A stretch of 64,000 nt of DNA. Origin: Flavobacteriaceae bacterium (GTDB lineage Bacteria; Bacteroidota; Bacteroidia; Flavobacteriales; Flavobacteriaceae). The stretch is from assembly GCA_018402135.1 (NCBI GenBank), contig JAGYJF010000005.1, positions 310,001-374,000 of the forward strand, in the 5' to 3' direction. Every line of letters starts with the position of its first letter. Position 1 is the stretch's first letter. The position numbers were made by a program, and so were the translations under genes. This document shows, piece by piece, positions 54,732 through 62,692 of this stretch. Below the pieces are notes generated by a model. That model was given only the letters and a program-made list of their open reading frames with translations, made no database searches and was not told the origin of the DNA.

Positions 54732-54762
54732 TTGCAATTACAATGTAATACCATTACTTTTG
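54732..54762 (+). promoter_or_regulatory. ndk promoter, TTG-N20-TACTTTTG
   Basis: TTG at 54732-54734 and TACTTTTG at 54755-54762 are 20 bases apart, a close match to the Bacteroidota promoter. It overlaps the 3' end of the preceding gene's flank and leaves a 22-base leader to the ndk ATG. Confidence 0.65.
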
Positions 54763-54784
54763 CAGCCAAATAAAAAATAATTAA

Positions 54785-55204
54785 ATGGCAACAAATAGAA
54801 CATTTACCATGCTTAAGCCTGATGCAGTTGAAAAAGGACACATCGGCGCAATATTAGAAAAAATTTCTGCTGCAGGATTTAGAATTGTAGCAATGAAATT
54901 AACGCAAATGACCCAAAATGACGCAGAGACATTTTATGCAATACACAAGGAACGTCCGTTTTTTGGAGAACTTGTAACTTATATGACCCGTGGTCCGATT
55001 GTAGCAGCAATTTTAGAAAAGGAGAATGCTGTTGAAGATTTTAGAACCTTAATTGGCGCTACCAATCCAGCCGATGCTGCTGAAGGTACAATCAGAAAAT
55101 TATATGCTGCTTCTATTGGCGAAAATGCTGTTCACGGCAGTGATAGCGACCAAAACGCCGCAATTGAAGGGGCTTTCCATTTCTCAGGTAGAGAGATGTT
55201 TTAG
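54785..55204 (+). CDS. ndk: Nucleoside-diphosphate kinase
   Basis: 139 residues. Transfers gamma-phosphate between nucleoside di- and triphosphates. NDK landmarks: [63 protein letters not shown] and NAVHGSDS with the phospho-acceptor His117. Cytoplasmic. Own promoter; perfect terminator downstream. Confidence 0.97.
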   Translation: MATNRTFTMLKPDAVEKGHIGAILEKISAAGFRIVAMKLTQMTQNDAETFYAIHKERPFFGELVTYMTRGPIVAAILEKENAVEDFRTLIGATNPADAAEGTIRKLYAASIGENAVHGSDSDQNAAIEGAFHFSGREMF

Positions 55205-55224
55205 TTCAAAACGTATTGAAAATG

Positions 55225-55252
55225 AAAAACCACGCTCAAAGCGTGGTTTTTT
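55225..55252. terminator. Bidirectional terminator between ndk and csp
   Basis: AAAAACCACGC and GCGTGGTTTTTT form an 11-bp stem with a 5-base loop (TCAAA), flanked by A5 and T6. It lies between the convergent ndk and cold-shock genes. Confidence 0.88.
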
Positions 55253-55278
55253 GTTTCAAAAAAAGTCAATTATATTGC

Positions 55279-55470
55279 TTATAGAACCTTAACGTTCACA
55301 GCGTTTAATCCTTTTTTACCTTCTGTTAGTTCGAATTCAACGTCATCACCTTCTCTAATTTCGTCTACTAATCCTGAAATGTGAACAAAATGCTCACGAT
55401 TTGAACCTTCTTCTGTGATAAAACCAAAACCTTTGGCATCGTTGAAGAATTTTACTGTTCCTTTACTCAT
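55279..55470 (-). CDS. Cold-shock protein (CspA family)
   Basis: 63 residues, a single OB-fold cold-shock domain. RNP1 is KGFGFI (13-18 region), RNP2 the variant HFVHIS, preceded by MSKGTVKFFNDA. Binds single-stranded nucleic acids and melts RNA secondary structure. A -7 box lies 28 bases upstream and the 133-base 5' flank is very AT-rich, as in temperature-responsive csp leaders. Confidence 0.95.
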   Translation of the reverse strand: MSKGTVKFFNDAKGFGFITEEGSNREHFVHISGLVDEIREGDDVEFELTEGKKGLNAVNVKVL

Positions 55471-55497
55471 GTTAAAAATTTAAATTATTAATTGATG

Positions 55498-55505
55498 CAA
55501 ACTTA
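55498..55505 (-). promoter_or_regulatory. -7 promoter box (TAAGTTTG) for csp
   Basis: The minus strand reads TAAGTTTG, matching TAnnTTTG, 27 bases before the ATG at 55470. No clear -33 TTG at usual spacing. Confidence 0.45.
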
Positions 55506-55603
55506 CGACTAAAAAATTCATTTTTACTATAATTTACTAAATATTTGAAAATAAATATTTTATTTAGTCCACCTTTATTTAGATTAAAATATTTCACAAG
55601 ACT

Positions 55604-58429
55604 TTAATTTTTAAGTATTACTGGCGTACCCAAACCTAACTCTTTTAATTTTTCTAATTGTGTCTTAGCATCGCCAACAATTAAATAAATCATTTTGTCG
55701 GGATGAATATAGGTTTCAATTAAGGTTTGCATTTCGGAAATAGTCATGTTTTTAGCAGAAGCTTCATTTAAAGAAATGTAGTTTTCGGGCAAGTTATAAT
55801 TACTAATATCTCTCAGCATGTTCAATTTAGCACCTAAGGTTTCAAATGCACGCGCGTTACTTTTAATCATAAAACTTTTGGTAACCTCCAAATCAGCTTC
55901 CGAGTAAGAAGCGCCATAATCTTCTAAAATCGATTTTATTAAATCTACCGCTTCAAAAGTTACATTACTTCTAACACCGCTTGATATGGTGAACGGACCT
56001 GCATAATTAGAACCTGAAAAACCTGATCTTATTCCGTAAGTATAGCCTTTATCCTCCCGAAGTGCTTGTGTTAATTTAGAAGCAAAGCCACCACCGCCAA
56101 GTTTATAATTCATTATTTGAACTTTGTAATAGTCAGGATGTGTAGCAGCAATCGCTGGATTTCCTATACGAAGTACCGATTGTTTAGCGTTTGGTACATC
56201 ATAAAAATACAGTTCTGAATTCTCTATGGTATCTGGTACTACCATATCGGGTAAATTTATATTTTTTGCTTCCCAATTATTGTTGATGTTTTCTAAAGCT
56301 AAAATAACAGCTTCCGTTTTGATATCACCAACTACATGTACATTGCTAAGATGAGGCGAAAGATTGTTTTGATAGTAATTTTTTAAATCTTCAATGCTGA
56401 TACTTTCAACAGATTCTTGGGTGCCAATATTATCGTTTGCCAACATATGACCATCACCGTATATCAATTTAGCATAGAGTCGTGAAGCCACATTGTTGGG
56501 ATTGGCCTGACGACGCGCAATAGAACTTAAGGTACTTTGTTTTACCAATTCAAATTCGGCTGTATCCCATCGTGGTTCTAAAAGAATTTCAGATACCAAC
56601 TTCATGGTTTCGTCAAAATATTTTGAAAGCGTGGTGCCACTTATCACCAGGGCATCATCTGTTGCATAGGTTGAAATATTAGCGCCCAACATTTCAATGG
56701 CATATTCTAGTTCTTCGGGTGTTTTTTGTTGTGTGCCCTTGGTTAGCATACTTGCCAGAAGATTTGAAACACCTATTTTATCTGGACTTTCTAATAGCAT
56801 ACCACCTTTAATTTGGATTTCAAATTGTACCAACGGAACTTCATTATTTTCAATTCCGAAAACTTTTAAACTGGATGACAATTCATTTTTCCAAACTTTA
56901 GGAATGCTTAAACTTGGCGTTTCACCATATGGCGGCTCTTGCGATCTGTCAAAGCTTGATGGTGTTTTGGGATAGTCAACTGCCAACTCAAGATTAAAGT
57001 CATCTTCAGCACCGTCAATAATGGGTTCTTCAACAACATCGGCTAAAACAGATCCTTCTAAAACCAATTGAGATTGGCCTTTAGGCACAAAACTAGAGGC
57101 TACATAATGCTTATTCTTAATGTACTTATTGTAAACTCGGGTAACATCATCAGTGGTAACTGCTAGAATTTGTTTGATGTCTTCATTAATGTAACCTGGA
57201 TCACCAGCAAAAATTTGGTACTGCGCCAATTGAAACCCTTTACCTAAAACACTGGACAAACCAGAATAAAAATTGGTTTCTTGTTGGGCCTTGATACGAT
57301 TTAAATCGGTTTCTGAAATGCCTTCTGTTTCAAATAATTTAAAGGCATCAACTATCGCGTTTGCTACATCGTTAAGATTGGTGTCGTTAAATGCCGTCAC
57401 ACTCAACATGATTTGTCCAGCTAATTCTGAACCATAATTAAACATGGATACTCTATCTGTAAGTTTTTTATCGTCCACTAAAACTTTTTGTAAAGGTGCT
57501 TTTTTACCATTGGCCAAATATTCTAATAAAACCTCTAGAGCATACGCATCTTTGTGATATTCATGAATTCCTGACCAAGCCATTGTTAATTGAGGCAAAC
57601 GTGCAAAATTGTCCTCGTGGTATATTTTTTTTGTTTTGTCTAATGTGATATTTTGTTTAGGTAAAGGCTTTATTTCATCACCTTTAGGAATTTCGTCAAA
57701 ATATTTTTTCACCCATGTTTTGGCTTGATCTACATCAAAATCGCCTGCAATAGTTAGTGTTACGTTATTAGGCACATACCAGCTGTTGTAAAAATCCTTC
57801 ACATCCTGCAAAGTTGCATTTTGCAAATCTTCTAACGAACCAATAACCTCCCAGCTGTAAGGATGGCCTTTTGGAAACAAGTTTTTATTTATTACGTAAA
57901 AATTATGACCATACGGCACATTATCAACATTCTGTCTCTTTTCATTTTTAACCACTTGCTTTTCTTTTGCAAGTACCTCTTCGGTAACTGTATTAATGAA
58001 AAACCCAAGTTTATCTGCTTCTGCCCAAATCATTTTTTCTAGTGCATCATTTGGTACGGTTTGAAAATAGTTGGTGCGGTCGCGACTTGTTGAGCCATTA
58101 GCACCAGAGCCACCAATGCGGGCACTCATTTTATCCAAACCACCTTTTCCTAAATTTTCAGATTCTAAAAATAATAAATGCTCAAATAAGTGGGCAAAAC
58201 CAGTTCTGCCTTCTAGTTCTCTTGCCGAGCCTACGTGACTAGTAAGTGCAACAGCGACTACGGGATCGGATTTGTCCACATGAAAAATAACCTTGAGACC
58301 ATTATCTAAAGTAAAAGTTTCAAAGTCTACTTTAAATTCAGTTTCTAGTTTTGGTGGAGTCTCAGTTTTACATGCTGAAAGGAAGCATATTGCCAAAAGG
58401 CACACGATTTTAATCGTTTTATTGATCAT
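55604..58429 (-). CDS. M16 family zinc peptidase lipoprotein
   Basis: 941 residues. Lipobox LSAC (Cys20). Two M16 halves: the first (about 35-480) carries the inverted zinc motif HLFEH (80-84) with the downstream Glu-rich helix (TEEVLAKEKQVVKNEKRQ); the second (about 510-935) keeps the fold but has no HxxEH, as is normal for this class. R/Y-containing GGGGFASKLTQALREDKGYTYGIRSGF is the substrate-cleft motif. Likely degrades peptides in the periplasm. The upstream M14 gene is 12 bases away, so they are probably one peptide-processing operon. Confidence 0.92.
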   Translation of the reverse strand: MINKTIKIVCLLAICFLSACKTETPPKLETEFKVDFETFTLDNGLKVIFHVDKSDPVVAVALTSHVGSARELEGRTGFAHLFEHLLFLESENLGKGGLDKMSARIGGSGANGSTSRDRTNYFQTVPNDALEKMIWAEADKLGFFINTVTEEVLAKEKQVVKNEKRQNVDNVPYGHNFYVINKNLFPKGHPYSWEVIGSLEDLQNATLQDVKDFYNSWYVPNNVTLTIAGDFDVDQAKTWVKKYFDEIPKGDEIKPLPKQNITLDKTKKIYHEDNFARLPQLTMAWSGIHEYHKDAYALEVLLEYLANGKKAPLQKVLVDDKKLTDRVSMFNYGSELAGQIMLSVTAFNDTNLNDVANAIVDAFKLFETEGISETDLNRIKAQQETNFYSGLSSVLGKGFQLAQYQIFAGDPGYINEDIKQILAVTTDDVTRVYNKYIKNKHYVASSFVPKGQSQLVLEGSVLADVVEEPIIDGAEDDFNLELAVDYPKTPSSFDRSQEPPYGETPSLSIPKVWKNELSSSLKVFGIENNEVPLVQFEIQIKGGMLLESPDKIGVSNLLASMLTKGTQQKTPEELEYAIEMLGANISTYATDDALVISGTTLSKYFDETMKLVSEILLEPRWDTAEFELVKQSTLSSIARRQANPNNVASRLYAKLIYGDGHMLANDNIGTQESVESISIEDLKNYYQNNLSPHLSNVHVVGDIKTEAVILALENINNNWEAKNINLPDMVVPDTIENSELYFYDVPNAKQSVLRIGNPAIAATHPDYYKVQIMNYKLGGGGFASKLTQALREDKGYTYGIRSGFSGSNYAGPFTISSGVRSNVTFEAVDLIKSILEDYGASYSEADLEVTKSFMIKSNARAFETLGAKLNMLRDISNYNLPENYISLNEASAKNMTISEMQTLIETYIHPDKMIYLIVGDAKTQLEKLKELGLGTPVILKN

Positions 58430-58441
58430 TTTAAATTGTTA

Positions 58442-60919
58442 TTAAAGGGTAAATGAATTGTTGTTTACAAAAAATATAGCATTGATTAGAAATAGTTTGC
58501 CGTTCTCCCAAAAACTTCTAAACATAGGATTGTCAGATAGGTAAATTAAACTTCCGCTACCATAAGGTTGCTCACCAAATATCAAGGTTTGATTCAAGTT
58601 TTTGATAGCTTCCGAACCTGCAAAACCAGAAAATGGCTTCGTATCGCTATCAATATAAGCAACGTTATAGCCCGATTCCAAAAGCTTATAATTGGTATTT
58701 CCTAATTTGAGTGTGAAATATTGATTACCATAACCAAAGGCCAACGGATGTGTAGCATCTATTTTGGTTTTGAAAATAGCTCCTGTAATCATTTGGTTGC
58801 TATAGGCACGTGCTTGATTGGCATAGGCTGTTAGGTTAGGCTTTTTTTCACTTTCTTCTTTGGTTTTGTATTGAAGACCAAAACTATCATCATTAGTAAA
58901 AGTTTGCATTGCGCCATCTATAGCAACTACTTTTCCGCCTTTAGAAATCCATTCTTTCAGACTTTTTAAATGGTCTTCATTTAAAACATTACCGTAGTAA
59001 CCGCTTGGCATAACAAGCACGTTAAAATCGCTCCAGTTGACATTTTGAAAGTGATTTGTATTAATGACCGTAACCGGAAAATTCAGCTGTTTTTCAAAAA
59101 AGTGCCAGAGCTCTCCATAGCTTAAAGACGAAGTTCCATCACCACTTAACAAGGCAATCTTTGGTTGATTTATAAGTTTGATATCGGGTGAACCAATATC
59201 GGGGGTGACATCCGAAAAGCCAGTCGAAATTGGACTTAGTTGTCTTCGGTATTCTTGGGCAATGCTATCTAATTTATTTAGGAAGTTCTTGTGTTTTTGG
59301 TTATCGCCTTTGGTGATTATCAAACTTCCAGGTTGATAGGTTATACCTTTTTGAATCAATGGTTTTTCATTAAATCGCACTCGAATATCTGCATTTAGTA
59401 CGGCTGATAAAAATTTGGCATCCTCCAAATCGTTCCATTTATTGATGTAACCGTAGGAATCCTTTAAAGGTTCGATGAAAAGCCTTTCAAGTACTTCAAA
59501 ATGCTCAATTTCTTGAGTGCTAGCAATTGCTTCCAAACCATGCGCGTAAGGAATACTCCACGCTGTAATATCGTAGGTAAGCGAATCGGAAAGTTTTGCA
59601 TTCGGTTCAAAAAGCACTTTTACCATGTTGCCTTTTGGCTGGTTAGTGCTCACTACTAAATCGTTAGCACTGGTGTTGATGCTTCCTTGGGTTGCTGTAG
59701 AATACTTATACCCCGTAACTTTTGTATTTTTAGGACTTCCGAATTTTATATCGTGTTGTAGCAACAAATTTTTTAGTCGATTTATTTTGTCTTTGCTACC
59801 TTGAAGTACATAACTTTTATATTTAAAATTGTCACTTTTGAAAAACTTGGCAAATTCCTCATTGAGTTTTTCAGCATTTTTGTAAGCCATTTCAACTGTT
59901 GAAAGCCCAGAAATGGTGTGGTGCATCAATCGGTCGGTTAGGGTGAGTTCAACACCTTCATCGTTTAAAATTCCCAATCCAGCCATTCCATGTCCAGCTT
60001 GCTCATAAGTCATACCAATCGCGCCCATATATGTAGGATAGGTATCACCGTAACTCGGGTAAAACAAATCAAAACTTTCACGCGTAAAATATAACCACCC
60101 GTTATCGTCAAAATATTTAGCATTGTTTTTACCTATTTCAATTTGAAAATCACGCTGCCAATCGGTTATAATTTCGTGAAATGGTTCGGCCGCTGGTGCA
60201 AAATAATAAGGTTCGTTAATGCCTTGCTCATGAAAGTCAACATGAATATGCGGCATCCACTTGTTGTAAACAGCCAAACGGGTTTGAGTTTCTATTTGTG
60301 TAGCCCAAGCCCAATCTCTATTCAAATCAAATAAATAATGATTCGGTCTGCCACCTGGCCAAGGTTCTATGTGCTCGGAAGCGTGGCGACTTGTATTATA
60401 GGGCTTACTGGCGGTTTCGTTATACCAATTCACATAACGGTCTCGGCCATCTGGATTTATACATGGGTCAACAATCACAACGGTATTTTTAAGCCATTCT
60501 TGTTTCTCAGTGAGCAATTTATAAATGGTGAGCATACTTGCTTCTGTGCTGGAAGCTTCGTTACCGTGAACGTTATAGCTTAGCCAAACGATGGCAGGAT
60601 TATTTTTGGTTTTGTCTCCATCTGCTATTCCAATATTCGCTAGGTTGTTGTTTCTAATAGACTCTATGTTTTTTATATTTTCTTCAGAAGAAACATATAC
60701 AAGCATCAAATCTCTGCGTTCGTTCGTCTTGCCATAGTATTCTAATTTTACTTGGTTTTTGCTGGAAGTTGCAACATGCTCTAAATAATCTTGGACCTCG
60801 TGATGCCTTGTGAATTCTGAACCAAGTTCGTAACCTAAAAATTGCGATGGCGACTTTAATTGCGCCTTAATAGGAAGAGTACCTAAAGCGATAATCACGA
60901 ATAAAGAAAGTAATCTCAT
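58442..60919 (-). CDS. M14 family zinc carboxypeptidase with C-terminal GATase-like domain
   Basis: 825 residues from the ATG at 60919 (a TTG 16 codons upstream opens the longer frame). Signal peptide 1-20 (LPIKAQ). The M14 domain shows YNVHGNEASSTEASML (HxxE zinc ligands H118 and E121), IVDPCINPDGRDRYVNW, LNRDW and the third ligand HIHVDFHEQG. The C-terminal ~250 residues (KIALLSGDGTSSLSYGELWHFF, FNVLVMPSGYYGNVL, GKVVAIDG) look like a class I glutamine amidotransferase-like fold. Periplasmic peptidase, operon with the M16 gene. Confidence 0.9.
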   Translation of the reverse strand: MRLLSLFVIIALGTLPIKAQLKSPSQFLGYELGSEFTRHHEVQDYLEHVATSSKNQVKLEYYGKTNERRDLMLVYVSSEENIKNIESIRNNNLANIGIADGDKTKNNPAIVWLSYNVHGNEASSTEASMLTIYKLLTEKQEWLKNTVVIVDPCINPDGRDRYVNWYNETASKPYNTSRHASEHIEPWPGGRPNHYLFDLNRDWAWATQIETQTRLAVYNKWMPHIHVDFHEQGINEPYYFAPAAEPFHEIITDWQRDFQIEIGKNNAKYFDDNGWLYFTRESFDLFYPSYGDTYPTYMGAIGMTYEQAGHGMAGLGILNDEGVELTLTDRLMHHTISGLSTVEMAYKNAEKLNEEFAKFFKSDNFKYKSYVLQGSKDKINRLKNLLLQHDIKFGSPKNTKVTGYKYSTATQGSINTSANDLVVSTNQPKGNMVKVLFEPNAKLSDSLTYDITAWSIPYAHGLEAIASTQEIEHFEVLERLFIEPLKDSYGYINKWNDLEDAKFLSAVLNADIRVRFNEKPLIQKGITYQPGSLIITKGDNQKHKNFLNKLDSIAQEYRRQLSPISTGFSDVTPDIGSPDIKLINQPKIALLSGDGTSSLSYGELWHFFEKQLNFPVTVINTNHFQNVNWSDFNVLVMPSGYYGNVLNEDHLKSLKEWISKGGKVVAIDGAMQTFTNDDSFGLQYKTKEESEKKPNLTAYANQARAYSNQMITGAIFKTKIDATHPLAFGYGNQYFTLKLGNTNYKLLESGYNVAYIDSDTKPFSGFAGSEAIKNLNQTLIFGEQPYGSGSLIYLSDNPMFRSFWENGKLFLINAIFFVNNNSFTL

Positions 60920-61039
60920 TAAGAAAATATTTAAATAATAAATGTAAAAGTAAGTATATAAAGCCAAATATGAATTAACTTATATTTAGGAGATAGAATC
61001 ATATTCTACTGTATATTTACCCATATTTTCAATTTTGTT

Positions 61040-62635
61040 ATGCCATTCGACTGTATTTCTTATAGTGAGACCAACTATTTCTCTAAATTTATTTGTGATT
61101 ATTTAGATCAAAAACCAGAGTTAAAAGCCTTATATAATAGGTTTCCAAAGGTTGAGAATTTTAAGGCTCAAATTAAAGAAAAGTCAAAAACCTACCATCA
61201 CGAAGGACGACAAGTTCTTATTAAAGTTTTAAAACAACAATATTCAAAATTGCACATCTCTGAAGCAACTTTAAATCATATTGAAAGTTTAAACTCAAAA
61301 CACACATTTACCATAACCACTGGACATCAGTTAAATTTATTCACGGGCCCTTTATATTTTCTATACAAGATAGTTTCTACCTTAAATTTAACAAAAGAGC
61401 TAAAATTAGCTTATCCTGATTATAATTTTGTACCCATATATTGGATGGCTTCAGAGGATCATGATTTTAAAGAAATCAATTATTTCAATTTTAAAGGCAA
61501 AAAAATTCAATGGAATTCTGCCCAGACTGGGGCTGTAGGCCATTTTAATACTGTTGGCTTAGATTCTGTTTTTGAGGTAATTTCGGCGGAATTTGGTTCA
61601 GGTAAAAATGCCGAACAATTAAAAACATGGTTTAAAAATGCCTATTTAAATCACGATAATTTAGCTGACGCAACGCGCTATTTGGCGAATGAATTATTTA
61701 AGGATGAAGGTTTGGTAATTTTAGATTCAGACCATAAAGAGTTGAAGCGCTTATTAATTCCCAATATAAAAAAGGAACTTCTTGACCAATCGGCTTTTGA
61801 ATTTGTTTTAGAGACCAATAAAACGCTTGAAGATTTAGGCTTGACCATTCAAGTAAATCCTAGAAAAATCAATTTATTCTACATGAAAGATGGTTTGCGT
61901 GAGCGCATTATTGAATTGAATGGTGTCTATTCGGTCATTGATACAAACATCAGTTGGAAACAAGATGAGCTTCTTGAACATTTAGAAGAATATCCAGAGC
62001 GGTTTTCACCCAATGTAATTATGCGACCTCTTTATCAGGAGGTTATTTTACCAAATCTTTGTTATATTGGTGGAGCCGGAGAAATGATTTACTGGTTGCA
62101 ATTAAAGTCTAATTTTGAAGCACAAGAGGTTACCTTCCCAATGTTACTATTGCGTAACTCGGCCTTGGTAAAAACGGATAAACAAGCAAGAAAACTTGAA
62201 AAATTGCTAATTTCAAATCGTGACCTATTTTTAGATCGTACAACTTTTATCAATAAACGCGTACGTAAAATTTCAAATATTGATATTGATTTTTCAGAGC
62301 AGGTTAAACATTTAGTAAAGCAATTTCAAGATTTTTATAACTTAGCTGAACAGACCGATAAATCTTTTTTAGGGGCAGTCAAAGCGCAAGAGGTGAAACA
62401 AATTAAAGGTTTAAAATACCTTGAAAAACGCTTACTAAAAGCACAGAAAAAAAAATTAGCAGATCAAATAGAACGCGCAACAGATTTGCAAGAACAATTA
62501 TTTCCAGGTGAGAGTTTACAAGAGCGCAATACCAATTTCTCAGAGTTCTATTTGGAGTATGGCGAGGATTTAATTCCTAAATTAATGAAATGTTTGAAGC
62601 CATTAAAGCTTGATTTTACCATTATTACTTATTAG
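61040..62635 (+). CDS. bshC: Bacillithiol biosynthesis cysteine-adding enzyme
   Basis: 531 residues, putative last step of bacillithiol synthesis (joins Cys to GlcN-malate). Family landmarks: TFTITTGHQLNLFTGPLYFLYKI, FVPIYWMASEDHDFKEIN, KDEGLVILDSDHKELKRL, FSPNVIMRPLYQEVILPNLCYIGGAGEMIYWLQL, and a C-terminal coiled-coil. No bshA or bshB in the window, so the pathway is split. A CAATTTTG box (one mismatch to the -7 consensus) ends two bases before the ATG. Confidence 0.94.
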   Translation: MPFDCISYSETNYFSKFICDYLDQKPELKALYNRFPKVENFKAQIKEKSKTYHHEGRQVLIKVLKQQYSKLHISEATLNHIESLNSKHTFTITTGHQLNLFTGPLYFLYKIVSTLNLTKELKLAYPDYNFVPIYWMASEDHDFKEINYFNFKGKKIQWNSAQTGAVGHFNTVGLDSVFEVISAEFGSGKNAEQLKTWFKNAYLNHDNLADATRYLANELFKDEGLVILDSDHKELKRLLIPNIKKELLDQSAFEFVLETNKTLEDLGLTIQVNPRKINLFYMKDGLRERIIELNGVYSVIDTNISWKQDELLEHLEEYPERFSPNVIMRPLYQEVILPNLCYIGGAGEMIYWLQLKSNFEAQEVTFPMLLLRNSALVKTDKQARKLEKLLISNRDLFLDRTTFINKRVRKISNIDIDFSEQVKHLVKQFQDFYNLAEQTDKSFLGAVKAQEVKQIKGLKYLEKRLLKAQKKKLADQIERATDLQEQLFPGESLQERNTNFSEFYLEYGEDLIPKLMKCLKPLKLDFTIITY

Positions 62636-62666
62636 TAAAAACATTTTGAGGTAATTATATTAATCA

Positions 62667-62683
62667 AACCTTTCTGAAAGGTT
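62667..62683. terminator. Short palindrome AACCTTTC-T-GAAAGGTT
   Basis: An 8-bp palindrome between the convergent bshC and regulator genes, related in sequence to the CCTGAAAGG hairpins after pepD. It has no T-run, so its role as a terminator is weakly supported. Confidence 0.35.
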
Positions 62684-62692
62684 ATTCCAAAT

